Of a stretch of DNA of 64,000 nt, positions 48,697 through 57,012 are shown in pieces. The stretch is taken from the NCBI RefSeq assembly GCF_900215295.1, contig NZ_OCMF01000003.1, forward strand, positions 62,001 through 126,000. The letters are read 5' to 3'. Each line of letters starts with the position of its first letter. Within the stretch, counting starts at the first letter, position 1. Origin of the DNA: Salinimicrobium sediminis (GTDB taxonomy: Bacteria; Bacteroidota; Bacteroidia; Flavobacteriales; Flavobacteriaceae). A program made the translations under genes and the position numbers. The notes under the pieces were generated by a model. That model made no database searches and had not been told where the DNA came from. It saw only the letters and a program-made list of their open reading frames with translations.

Positions 48697-50466
48697 ATGA
48701 ATGTTCAGGAAACTCTGGCCCTTCAGGTAAAAGAGGCGGTAAAAAATATATTTCAGGTGGAACCCGAGTCGGTTGAATTTCAGCCTACCCGAAAGGATTT
48801 TGAAGGAGATATCACTTTGGTGACCTTTCCAATGTTGAGGCAGATCAAAACCAATCCTGTGAAGCTCGGGGAAGCAATTGGTCAATACCTGGTGGAACAT
48901 AACCGGGAGATCCAAAAATTCAACGTCGTACAGGGATTTCTGAATATTGTTCTTGATGATCAATATTACCTGGATTTCTTCGGAAAGATGAAAGATGATC
49001 AAAACTTCGGAAGAACTCCTGAAGCTGAGGAATCTATCATGGTGGAATATTCTTCTCCCAATACAAACAAGCCGTTGCATTTGGGCCACATCAGGAATAA
49101 CCTTTTAGGCTATTCTGTTGCTGAGATTTTAAAGGCCTCCGGAAAGAAAGTCTATAAGACCCAGATCATCAACGACCGCGGAATTCACATCTGTAAGTCA
49201 ATGCTTGCATGGCAACGTTTTGGAGATCATGAAACTCCTGCAACTTCAGGTTTAAAAGGTGATAAGCTGGTTGGGAATTACTATGTGAAGTTCGATAAAG
49301 CCTACAAGGAAGAGGTTTCTTATCTCGTAGCCCAGGGAAAAACTGAAGAAGAGGCAAAAGCTGAAGCACCAATTCTAAAGGATGCACAGGAAATGCTTCG
49401 CAAATGGGAAGCGGGTGATGCTGAGGTTGTGGATTTATGGAAGACCATGAACCAGTGGGTGTATGATGGGTTCGAGCAAACTTATCAAAAGCTCGGGGTG
49501 GATTTCGACAAAAATTATTACGAAAGCGACACCTATCTCCTTGGGAAAAATGTGGTTGCCGAAGGTCTTAAAAAAGGTGTTTTTTATCGTAAGGATGACG
49601 GCAGCGTGTGGATTGATCTTACTGCCGACGGACTTGATGAGAAGATCGTGCTTCGAAGTGACGGTACCGCGGTTTACATGACCCAGGACATAGGTACGGC
49701 CATCCAGAGAGTAGAAGATTTTCATATTAACGGAATGGTCTATACCGTAGGAAACGAGCAGGATTATCACTTCAAAGTGCTCTTTTTGATACTGAAAAAA
49801 TTGGGTTACGAATGGGCAGAAAATCTCTATCATCTTAGCTACGGAATGGTCGATCTTCCCAGCGGGAAAATGAAGAGTAGGGAAGGTACTGTTGTAGACG
49901 CCGATGATCTTATTGAAGAAATGACTGCCACCGCCCGAAAGATCTCTGAAGAACTTGGAAAACTTGACGGTTATTCTGAAGCCGAAAAGGAGGAGCTCTA
50001 CAGGATCATCGGGCTTGGAGCTTTAAAGTATTATATTCTGAAGGTCGATCCACGTAAAAGGATACTTTTTAATCCTGAAGAGTCAGTAGATTTCCAGGGA
50101 AATACCGGGCCGTTCATCCAATACACTTACGCCCGTATCCAGTCCATCCTTCGAAAAGCAGAATTTGATTATTCTGAGGTCATTTCAGAATATCAGCTAA
50201 ATGACAAGGAAAAACAGTTGATCAAGCAGCTGCAGCTTTATCCCGAAACTGTGAATCTTGCTGCCGAAAATCATAGTCCTGCATTGGTTGCCAATTACAC
50301 TTATGAACTGGTGAAAGAATTCAATAGTTTCTACCAAAATGTCACAATTTTAGGAACCGAAGACGAAACTGAAAAGAAATTCAGGGTGCAGCTTTCAAAA
50401 GCAGTGGGAGACGTGATCAAATCTTCCTTTGAACTGCTGGGAATTCAGGTGCCGGAGAGAATGTAG
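48697..50466 (+). CDS. argS: Arginine--tRNA ligase
   Basis: 589 residues from the ATG at 48697 (MNVQETLALQVKEAV). The frame is open further upstream but the extension would contain the promoter. Class I synthetase that charges tRNA-Arg. The N-terminal additional domain (1-110) is followed by the HIGH-type PLHLGHIRNN in the Rossmann fold. The KMSK-region equivalent is SGKMKSREGT, and the C-terminal DALR anticodon-binding domain starts near FIQYTYARIQSIL. Its neighbourhood of guanidino hydrolases and argS shares the arginine theme. Confidence 0.97.
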   Translation: MNVQETLALQVKEAVKNIFQVEPESVEFQPTRKDFEGDITLVTFPMLRQIKTNPVKLGEAIGQYLVEHNREIQKFNVVQGFLNIVLDDQYYLDFFGKMKDDQNFGRTPEAEESIMVEYSSPNTNKPLHLGHIRNNLLGYSVAEILKASGKKVYKTQIINDRGIHICKSMLAWQRFGDHETPATSGLKGDKLVGNYYVKFDKAYKEEVSYLVAQGKTEEEAKAEAPILKDAQEMLRKWEAGDAEVVDLWKTMNQWVYDGFEQTYQKLGVDFDKNYYESDTYLLGKNVVAEGLKKGVFYRKDDGSVWIDLTADGLDEKIVLRSDGTAVYMTQDIGTAIQRVEDFHINGMVYTVGNEQDYHFKVLFLILKKLGYEWAENLYHLSYGMVDLPSGKMKSREGTVVDADDLIEEMTATARKISEELGKLDGYSEAEKEELYRIIGLGALKYYILKVDPRKRILFNPEESVDFQGNTGPFIQYTYARIQSILRKAEFDYSEVISEYQLNDKEKQLIKQLQLYPETVNLAAENHSPALVANYTYELVKEFNSFYQNVTILGTEDETEKKFRVQLSKAVGDVIKSSFELLGIQVPERM

Positions 50467-50508
50467 TTTGAAGTTAGAAGGTAGAAGTGCGATTTTAGAA
50501 GTAAAAAT

Positions 50509-50543
50509 AAGAGGTATCAAAAATGACATTTTTGACACCTCTT
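50509..50543 (+). repeat. Long near-perfect inverted repeat between argS and ffh
   Basis: AAGAGGTATCAAAAAT (50509-50524) pairs with ATTTTTGACACCTCTT (50528-50543), one A-C mismatch, around a three-base GAC loop. A poly-T stretch follows 10 bases later, so it may terminate argS transcription, though the gap is unusual. Before it lies a run of imperfect TTAGAAG/TAGAAGT units (50471-50502). Confidence 0.7.
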
Positions 50544-50604
50544 ACGGAGGAATTTTTTTTCCGAAGAAAAAGATATATTTAAAACTGATGTGGCGCTGAA
50601 AAAA

Positions 50605-50635
50605 TTTTCACTTCAGGCTCAATTCATTAAATTTG
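50605..50635 (+). promoter_or_regulatory. Promoter of ffh
   Basis: TTTT at 50605-50608 (one base from TTTG), 19 bases of spacer, then TAAATTTG at 50628-50635, a perfect -7 box. The leader to the ffh ATG is about 40 bases. Confidence 0.7.
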
Positions 50636-50678
50636 CAACTGCCGGTGAAAACTGCTGTTATATAAAATCTGAGAGATT

Positions 50679-52007
50679 ATGTTCGAAAGTTTAAGCGATA
50701 AGTTAGATAATGCCTTACATGTCCTTAAGGGGCATGGCCAAATTACCGAGGTTAACGTTGCCGAAACCCTTAAAGAGGTACGTCGCGCGCTTGTGGATGC
50801 CGATGTTAACTATAAAATTGCCAAGGAATTCACCACTACGGTGAAGGAAAAAGCATTGGGCCAGGATGTACTTACCGCTTTAAAACCCGGGCAAATGATG
50901 GTGAAGCTCGTCAAGGATGAGCTTACTCAATTGATGGGAGGAGATGCAGAGGGTATAAACCTTTCAGGAAATCCGTCGGTGATCCTTATGTCGGGATTGC
51001 AGGGAAGTGGTAAAACCACTTTTTCGGGAAAACTGGCTAACTACCTTAAAACAAAAAAGAGCAAAAAGCCATTACTGGTTGCCTGTGACGTTTATCGTCC
51101 TGCGGCGATTAACCAGCTGCACGTAGTTGGAGATCAGGTGGGAGTTGAGGTGTTCAGCGATGAGGGCAACCAGGATCCGGTTGCTATTTCAAAAGCTGCT
51201 ATTGCGCATGCGAAAGCCAATGGTCATAACGTGGTGATCATAGATACCGCCGGTCGACTTGCCGTTGACGAGGCGATGATGACAGAGATCGCAAATATTC
51301 ACAGCGCCATTCAGCCGCAGGAAACGCTCTTCGTAGTAGATTCCATGACAGGGCAGGATGCAGTGAATACAGCAAAAGCCTTTAACGACCGACTTAATTT
51401 CGACGGTGTTGTGCTCACAAAACTCGACGGGGATACCCGTGGGGGTGCGGCAATTTCGATCAAATCTGTCGTCAACAAGCCTATAAAATTCATTGGTACG
51501 GGTGAAAAAATGGATGCTATTGATGTGTTCTATCCTTCCCGTATGGCCGATCGTATTCTTGGAATGGGTGACGTTGTTTCCCTTGTGGAAAGAGCCCAGG
51601 AGCAGTATGATGAAGAGGAAGCGAGAAAACTTCAGAAGAAGATCGCCAAAAACGAATTCGGATTTGATGACTTCCTAAACCAGCTTCAGCAGATCAAGAA
51701 GATGGGATCTATGAAAGATCTTATGGGCATGATCCCCGGAGCAGGAAAAATGCTGAAAGATGTGGAGATCGATGATGATGCTTTCAAGCCTATTGAGGCT
51801 ATCATTCACTCCATGACGCCCGAAGAACGCTCAAAACCTTCTATCATTAATGCCTCAAGAAAAAAGAGAATAGGAAAAGGTTCCGGTACTTCGGTACAAC
51901 AAGTGAATCAGCTTTTAAAGCAGTTTAGCCAAATGAGCAAGATGATGAAAATGATGCAGGGCGGCGGCGGAAGAAAGATGATGCAGATGATGAAGGGAAT
52001 GAAGTAA
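50679..52007 (+). CDS. ffh: Signal recognition particle protein Ffh (SRP54)
   Basis: 442 residues. Co-translational targeting of membrane proteins with 4.5S RNA and FtsY. The N domain (1-90) is followed by the GTPase G domain with P loop SGLQGSGKTTFSGKLA (about 105-120), DVYRPAAINQL, DTAGRLAVDE, and LTKLDGDTRGGAA. The Met-rich M domain at the end binds RNA and signal sequences (QMSKMMKMMQGGGGRKMMQMM). Length is usual. The stop is directly followed by the left inverted repeat. Confidence 0.98.
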   Translation: MFESLSDKLDNALHVLKGHGQITEVNVAETLKEVRRALVDADVNYKIAKEFTTTVKEKALGQDVLTALKPGQMMVKLVKDELTQLMGGDAEGINLSGNPSVILMSGLQGSGKTTFSGKLANYLKTKKSKKPLLVACDVYRPAAINQLHVVGDQVGVEVFSDEGNQDPVAISKAAIAHAKANGHNVVIIDTAGRLAVDEAMMTEIANIHSAIQPQETLFVVDSMTGQDAVNTAKAFNDRLNFDGVVLTKLDGDTRGGAAISIKSVVNKPIKFIGTGEKMDAIDVFYPSRMADRILGMGDVVSLVERAQEQYDEEEARKLQKKIAKNEFGFDDFLNQLQQIKKMGSMKDLMGMIPGAGKMLKDVEIDDDAFKPIEAIIHSMTPEERSKPSIINASRKKRIGKGSGTSVQQVNQLLKQFSQMSKMMKMMQGGGGRKMMQMMKGMK

Positions 52008-52040
52008 AAGTGCTCAGTGGTCAGAGCTCAGTGAACAGCT
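52008..52040 (+). repeat. Left copy of 33-bp inverted repeat flanking a pseudogene
   Basis: Built from iterated TCAGTG-like units. It matches the reverse complement of 52439-52471 at 27 of 33 positions. It begins immediately after the ffh stop codon. Confidence 0.8.
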
Positions 52041-52050
52041 AAATTTAGTT

Positions 52051-52425
52051 ATGAAATTTCAGGATTTGTTTGCATATCAGAAGTCAGTAACCCTTTCAAT
52101 GCAAATATTTGAGATTTCTAAAAAATTTCCGAAGGAGGAAACTTATTCATTGACAGACCAGATTCGACGTTCATCCCGAAGCGTTTCCGCGGCTATTGCT
52201 GAGGCTTACAGAAAAAGAAATTATCCCCGGCACTTTGCAAGCAAATTGACAGACTGAGATGCGGAAAATTCTGAAACACAAGTGTGGCTTGAATAGGCCT
52301 TCAGGTGTAAATATATTACCGAAGATGATTTCAAGAAGTTGATAATAGAGAGTGATGAAGTAGGCAAATTAATTAATTACATGATTCTCAACCCTGGAAA
52401 ATTTGGTGTCAAAACAGAAGAATAA
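52051..52425 (+). pseudogene. Four-helix-bundle (S23/IVP-like) protein gene broken by two in-frame stops
   Basis: The reading frame codes for MKFQDLFAYQKSVTLSMQIF, then a TDQIRRSSRSVSAAIAEAYRKRNY block characteristic of four-helix-bundle proteins (23S rRNA-intervening-sequence type). The frame continues, without shift, to a TAA at 52423-52425 (ITEDDFKKLI, YMILNPGKFG). It is interrupted by TGA at 52255-52257 and by TAG at 52297-52299. The full unbroken product would be about 124 residues, the usual family size. The first 68 residues alone could be translated. Family function is unknown. It is flanked on both sides by the 33-bp inverted repeat, as if inserted between ffh and folD. Confidence 0.85.
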
Positions 52426-52438
52426 TATACTTATAATT

Positions 52439-52471
52439 AACTGATCACTGACCACTGATCACTGAACACTT
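52439..52471 (-). repeat. Right copy of 33-bp inverted repeat flanking a pseudogene
   Basis: On the + strand it reads AACTGATCACTGACC and onward, ending GAACACTT. Its reverse complement matches 52008-52040 at 27 of 33 positions. It ends eight bases before the folD ATG, so it forms the folD 5' region. Confidence 0.8.
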
Positions 52472-52478
52472 ATAAAAC

Positions 52479-53378
52479 ATGGAGCTCCTCGACGGTAAAA
52501 AACTAAGCAACGATATTCAGGAAGAAATTGCCCTGGAAGTTCAAAAAATGAAAGAACGCGGGGAGAAGGTCCCGCACTTAGCTGCCATTATTGTTGGTAG
52601 TGATGGCGCCAGTTTGACTTACGTGAATGCAAAAGTCAATGCCTGTAAAAGAGTGGGCTTCGAATCTTCGGAATACCGGATGTCCTCTAATACCAGTGAA
52701 CTGGAATTACTTGCAAAGATAGAGGAGCTGAACAACAATGATGATATCGACGGTTTTATCGTGCAGTTGCCGCTTCCGCCACAGATTAACACTCAAAAGG
52801 TACTTTTAGCAGTAAGTCCCGATAAAGATGTGGATGGTTTCCACCCCACCAATTTCGGAAAAATGTCCCTGGACATGACTTCTTTCATTCCTGCAACGCC
52901 TTTCGGAATTCTGGAAATGCTGGAGCGATATAATATTCCGACGAAAGGAAAACACACCTGTGTGATTGGACGTAGTTATATCGTGGGCAGGCCAATGAGT
53001 ATTCTGATGGGAAGACAGGGTTTCCCTGGAAATTCCACGGTTACTCTTACTCACGAGTTCACCAAAAACATCACCCAAATAACTTCGCAGGCAGATATTA
53101 TCATTATTGCCGTAGGTATTCCAAACTTCCTCAAAGCCGAAATGGTCAAGGATGATGCCGTAGTAATAGACGTGGGAATCACCCGCGTTCCCGATGAAAG
53201 TAAACCAAAAGGTTACAGGATCACAGGAGACGTGGATTTTGAAAATGTCTCCAAAAAAGCAAGTTACATAACACCTGTCCCCGGTGGAGTAGGTCCAATG
53301 ACTATCGCAATGCTCCTTAAGAACACCTTGTTAGCAAGAGAAACTCATCGCACCAGGGAAAAAGAACTGAAAAGCTGA
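52479..53378 (+). CDS. folD: Bifunctional methylenetetrahydrofolate dehydrogenase/cyclohydrolase
   Basis: 299 residues. It interconverts 5,10-methylene-, methenyl- and 10-formyl-tetrahydrofolate with NADP. The catalytic Lys lies in TYVNAKVNACKRVG, VQLPLPPQ is a signature, CVIGRSYIVGRPMSILM forms the cofactor site, and TPVPGGVGPMTIAMLL closes the family. Usual length. It ends one base from the stop of the convergent DUF1232 gene. Confidence 0.97.
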   Translation: MELLDGKKLSNDIQEEIALEVQKMKERGEKVPHLAAIIVGSDGASLTYVNAKVNACKRVGFESSEYRMSSNTSELELLAKIEELNNNDDIDGFIVQLPLPPQINTQKVLLAVSPDKDVDGFHPTNFGKMSLDMTSFIPATPFGILEMLERYNIPTKGKHTCVIGRSYIVGRPMSILMGRQGFPGNSTVTLTHEFTKNITQITSQADIIIIAVGIPNFLKAEMVKDDAVVIDVGITRVPDESKPKGYRITGDVDFENVSKKASYITPVPGGVGPMTIAMLLKNTLLARETHRTREKELKS

Positions 53379-53379
53379 T

Positions 53380-53787
53380 CTAAGAATTTAGCAGCTTCGC
53401 CTCATCTATTTTCCAGTCAAGATAGGCATGTAGGTCAGATTCAAGGAAACGAATAGCTACGGTAAAGAGCGCGAAATCATCAACATATCCCACACCCGGG
53501 AGGAAATCGGGTAGCATGTCCATTGGATTTAATACATAAAGCAGGGTAAGACCTATAGCTGCTATTGTAAACCAGGGCACCCTTTGGTATTCTCCTTTTT
53601 TATAATCTTTTAGCATGCCAAACATTAGTTTTCCCAGTTCCGCGTATTTCTTCATGCCGGAACCTTTCAGCTTCTTGTCAATCGCTTCCTTGTTTTTCAT
53701 CACCATATCAAGATCCCCATCATCCACCTTAGAAACTTCAGATTTTAGATAATCTTCATTGATCTTCTTTTTTACATTTTCCAGCAT
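53380..53787 (-). CDS. YkvA/DUF1232 family membrane protein
   Basis: 135 residues. The DUF1232 core is LLYVLNPMDMLPDFLPGVGYVDDFALFTVAI (about residues 76-110), with a membrane segment just before and within it. The N-terminal 60 residues are helical and charged. The function is not established. It is the last gene of a minus-strand run, 15 bases after the AI-2E-type permease. Confidence 0.88.
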   Translation of the reverse strand: MLENVKKKINEDYLKSEVSKVDDGDLDMVMKNKEAIDKKLKGSGMKKYAELGKLMFGMLKDYKKGEYQRVPWFTIAAIGLTLLYVLNPMDMLPDFLPGVGYVDDFALFTVAIRFLESDLHAYLDWKIDEAKLLNS

Positions 53788-53802
53788 AGCTTATTTTTTT
53801 AG

Positions 53803-54822
53803 TTATAGTTTATTTTCAGTTTTTCCGTATTCATGCTTGTATATCTTTAAGATAAGCAAAAACATGGATACCAGCAAAGGTCCAAATATGAGTCCTATGA
53901 ATCCAAAAAGCGGTACTCCCACCAGTACCCCAAAAAGGGTGATAAGAGGGTGGACACTTGCGAGTCGGTTTAGAATATATAGTCGTAAAATATTATCGGT
54001 GATCCCAACAATCACAAATCCGTAGATTAAAATAAAGATCGCCTGCCATTCCATTTCCATTGAAAAGAGCAGAATGGCTACCGGTAAAATACCAATAGCA
54101 GTTCCAATAAAAGGAACCATGGCGCCAATAGCCGTAATAACGAACCAAAAGAGGGGATCGGGAACTCCTACGATGAGATAACCTATTAAGGCAACAATTC
54201 CCTGGAAAAAAGCAACCAAAGGAATGCCTAATGCGTTAGACTTTACTATTTCATCTCCTTCTTCCCCAATGACCTGCAGGTTTTCTTCCCCCAAAGGGAT
54301 ATAGGAAACTACAATGCCTTTCATTTGATCTCTGTACATCAACATATAGTAAAGCATAAAGTACATGATACTTATGGCAATGAAAGCATTGAAAGTGCCT
54401 GCGCCAAGAGACTGCAGGTTATTAGATAGCCAGTTGGTCACGCTGGCAGAATCGATGCTTTGACTTATATCGTAGTTTACGTAAGTTTCGGCATGATTAA
54501 TTTGTTCTTTAATTACCTGCAATACCTTTTCTGAGTTTGCGACAGCCTTTCCTATTTTGGAAGTCAGCATGAGAACGGTGAGGGTAACCGGAACCAGAAT
54601 TCCTATAAAAGAAAGGAACATTAAAAAGGATGCTGCCATAACCGGTCTCCATCCTTTATTTACCAGTTTGATCATGGGTTTTCGCAAAATAACAAAAAGG
54701 GTGATAGCCCCAAGAATTCCCGAGAGGTAAGGTAAAATTTCTCTAAAGATTAAAACCAGGAGAAATAATATGAGAAGTAGTACGAATAACTGTCGTACCA
54801 GTGATGGTTTTAATCGGTTCAT
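53803..54822 (-). CDS. AI-2E family transporter (PerM/YdiK type)
   Basis: 339 residues, about seven to eight membrane segments. The paired N-terminal helices with a short loop are followed by a soluble helical region (VLQVIKEQINHAETYVNYD). The C-terminal half carries GTAFNAFIAI-like, PFIGTAIGILPVAI and HPLITLFGVLVGVPLFGFIGLIFGPLL. The family name comes from E. coli TqsA, but most members probably export other small molecules or ions. It lies 13 bases after the VOC gene. Confidence 0.92.
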   Translation of the reverse strand: MNRLKPSLVRQLFVLLLILFLLVLIFREILPYLSGILGAITLFVILRKPMIKLVNKGWRPVMAASFLMFLSFIGILVPVTLTVLMLTSKIGKAVANSEKVLQVIKEQINHAETYVNYDISQSIDSASVTNWLSNNLQSLGAGTFNAFIAISIMYFMLYYMLMYRDQMKGIVVSYIPLGEENLQVIGEEGDEIVKSNALGIPLVAFFQGIVALIGYLIVGVPDPLFWFVITAIGAMVPFIGTAIGILPVAILLFSMEMEWQAIFILIYGFVIVGITDNILRLYILNRLASVHPLITLFGVLVGVPLFGFIGLIFGPLLVSMFLLILKIYKHEYGKTENKL

Positions 54823-54835
54823 TTAGGTTGAGTAA

Positions 54836-55261
54836 TTATTTTGCAAATAGTTGGTCTATATTTTGAAAGGCTTTAAACTCTAATGCATTTCCACAGGGAT
54901 CTTTAAAGAACATAGTGGCCTGTTCTCCCACCTGTCCCTCAAACCTGATGTAAGGTTCGATCACAAATTTGACGTTCTTTCGTTTTAATTCTTCTGAAAA
55001 TTTCTGAAAAGTGTCCCAATCGAGCACTACACCAAAATGAGGAATTGGCACATCCTTTCCGTCGACAGGATTACTGCCGGTATTTTTTGGTTCATCGGCA
55101 GCTTTATAATGGATCACCAGCTGATGACCAAAAAAATTAAAATCTACCCAGTGGTCGCTGCTTCTTCCTTCCTCACAGCCCAATGTGTCCCTGTAAAAGA
55201 TTCTGGCTTTCTCAAGATCGTCTACCGGGATCGCAAGATGAAAAGGTTGTATTTTGTGCAT
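54836..55261 (-). CDS. VOC superfamily (glyoxalase-like) protein
   Basis: 141 residues from the ATG at 55261 ([13 protein letters not shown]); an in-frame TTG two codons earlier overlaps the upstream gene. The VOC fold shows [53 protein letters not shown] and [16 protein letters not shown]. Metal ligands typical of glyoxalases (His, His, Glu) seem present, but the reaction cannot be told; small-molecule modification is inferred. Confidence 0.88.
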   Translation of the reverse strand: MHKIQPFHLAIPVDDLEKARIFYRDTLGCEEGRSSDHWVDFNFFGHQLVIHYKAADEPKNTGSNPVDGKDVPIPHFGVVLDWDTFQKFSEELKRKNVKFVIEPYIRFEGQVGEQATMFFKDPCGNALEFKAFQNIDQLFAK

Positions 55262-55263
55262 TT

Positions 55264-55509
55264 TCAATGATTTCGTAAAGCGTTAATAAGTTCTTTTTTA
55301 CTCATTTTTGATCTCCCTTCAATACCGACCTCTTTGGCTTTCTTGTAAAGATCATCCTTACTGCGGTCTTCGTATTTATCGGCGTTACCACCTTTCTTTC
55401 CTGAATTTGAAGAATTGGCTATACGGGCAGCTTTTTCTTTGCTGGCACCCTTATCTCTTAATGCCTCATACTGATCTTCGTTCTTAATGCGATTACTTTG
55501 CTTTGCCAT
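55264..55509 (-). CDS. Small DUF7218/Rho-N-like protein
   Basis: 81 residues, highly charged. The N-terminal half ([26 protein letters not shown]) resembles DUF7218 proteins. The C-terminal half ([33 protein letters not shown]) resembles the Rho N-terminal/SAP-like helical domain that binds nucleic acids. A nucleic-acid-binding or stress role is plausible, not shown. It is close upstream of the VOC gene, with the stop overlapping the latter's TTG region. Confidence 0.78.
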   Translation of the reverse strand: MAKQSNRIKNEDQYEALRDKGASKEKAARIANSSNSGKKGGNADKYEDRSKDDLYKKAKEVGIEGRSKMSKKELINALRNH

Positions 55510-55567
55510 TTTTCTATTTTTTTATTAAAAATAGGCAGTAATCATCATTTTATGGCTTAATTCTCTG

Positions 55568-56422
55568 TTAAGATTCCCGATCCTTCCTTCCGGAATTTTT
55601 TCGGGTTTTTGGCTGAAGCCTTTTATTTTCGGAAGCTTTAAAGGATTTAGGCCTTTGTGTGTTTTTCTCTTCAGAAGCAGGAGTTATCAAAGACCCTTCT
55701 TCAGTTTTAATGGAAGCACCGGTCAATTTATCCAGTTCTTCAAGTTCTTTTTTGGTAAGATGACGGTACTGGCCCACTGGCACGTCCAGTTCAATATTCA
55801 TGATCCTTATGCGCTTCAGCTTCACGACTTCATATCCCAGATATTCACACATGCGCCTTATCTGCCTGTTGAGGCCCTGGGTTAAAACGATCCTGAAGAC
55901 ATATTTACTCAGCTGCTCTACCTCACATTCTTTTGTTACTGTATCTAAAATAGGAATTCCTGATGCCATGCGGTTGATAAAATCAGCAGAAATAAGCCTG
56001 TCTACAGTGACTATGTATTCTTTTTCGTGATTGTTTCTTGCCCTTAGGATCTTGTTTACAATATCTCCATCATCGGTAAGAAGAATGAGGCCTTCACTGG
56101 GTTTATCGAGACGGCCAATAGGAAAAATTCGGGTTGGATAATTGATGTAATCAACAATGTTCTTCTTGTCCTTAGGATTGGTGGTGCAAACTATTCCTAT
56201 GGGTTTGTTGAAAGCCAGGTAAACATTATCTTTTTTGGGAGGTACAATCAGTTCCCCGTTTACACGTACTTCATCTCCGGGTTTTACTTTGGTTCCCATT
56301 TCAGGAACTTCACCATTTATGGTTACCCGCCCCTGTTCTATGAGGCTGTCTGCCTTACGGCGGGAACAATAGCCTACTTCACTCAAGTATTTATTTAAAC
56401 GGGTAAGATTATCAGCAGACAT
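55568..56422 (-). CDS. rluF: 23S rRNA pseudouridine synthase RluF
   Basis: 284 residues. It isomerises a uridine in 23S rRNA (U2604 in E. coli). The S4 RNA-binding domain opens the protein ([31 protein letters not shown]). The catalytic domain has the Asp in [21 protein letters not shown] and the RluF-type [31 protein letters not shown]. The last 50 residues are a basic, low-complexity tail ([14 protein letters not shown]) common in Bacteroidota. It follows the lipoprotein gene by 20 bases. Confidence 0.93.
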   Translation of the reverse strand: MSADNLTRLNKYLSEVGYCSRRKADSLIEQGRVTINGEVPEMGTKVKPGDEVRVNGELIVPPKKDNVYLAFNKPIGIVCTTNPKDKKNIVDYINYPTRIFPIGRLDKPSEGLILLTDDGDIVNKILRARNNHEKEYIVTVDRLISADFINRMASGIPILDTVTKECEVEQLSKYVFRIVLTQGLNRQIRRMCEYLGYEVVKLKRIRIMNIELDVPVGQYRHLTKKELEELDKLTGASIKTEEGSLITPASEEKNTQRPKSFKASENKRLQPKTRKNSGRKDRES

Positions 56423-56442
56423 TGATGTGATTTAGGTTTGGG

Positions 56443-56997
56443 TTAATCCCAGGCGATCATAAAATATTTAATTGGCGCATTATCAGGAATTTGGGAAGCC
56501 TGAATCCTGGATTGGGTATCATACCTTAGTTCTACAGGAAGATTCTTTTTATCTATGGTTACATACATGTTAAGATCGTCAATAAAAATGACAGCAGCAC
56601 TTAAAGTGTTTTCAATACGCGAAATATTGTAATTCTCCACGATATCTTTAAACGTGCTTTCCGTACCCAATCCTTTTGCGGTCTTAAAGCGGGGATCCAA
56701 TACCTGGATGAATCCAATGGTGCTCGTGGAATCAAAAGCCTGTACAGGTTCCAACAGCAATAATTTTTTACCCGATCTATCATAGATCTCGATCTCATTG
56801 CTCTTGCGGTAAAACTCACCGTCACTCACTTGTTTCACTATAGAATCTTCTGCAAAAACAGAATCCAGTTGAGTGATCTTTACATCTCTGGTGAGTAAAC
56901 CAATACTGTTTGCGCTAATTAAAAATGGATCCTGCTCTTTTTCACAGGCTATGAATAAAGTAGAAGTAATTGCTAGAATTAGGAGGCTTTGTCGCAT
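56443..56997 (-). CDS. Hypothetical lipoprotein
   Basis: 184 residues with a lipoprotein signal (LLILAITSTLFIAC, then EKEQDPFLIS). The body is beta-rich (IGLLTRDVKITQLDSVFAEDS, NEIEIYDRSGKKLLLLEP, NMYVTIDKKNLPVELRYDT). It is a type widespread in flavobacteria without assigned function. It lies between the HerA-like ATPase gene (15 bases) and rluF (20 bases), probably within one transcription unit. Confidence 0.75.
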   Translation of the reverse strand: MRQSLLILAITSTLFIACEKEQDPFLISANSIGLLTRDVKITQLDSVFAEDSIVKQVSDGEFYRKSNEIEIYDRSGKKLLLLEPVQAFDSTSTIGFIQVLDPRFKTAKGLGTESTFKDIVENYNISRIENTLSAAVIFIDDLNMYVTIDKKNLPVELRYDTQSRIQASQIPDNAPIKYFMIAWD

Positions 56998-57012
56998 GAT
57001 TGTGGTAACAGG

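Noticed and set aside
52255-52299. Recoding of TGA and TAG (selenocysteine or pyrrolysine)
   Set aside because: Two different stops within 45 bases, no recoding hairpin seen, and the positions are not special in the family; decay is simpler.
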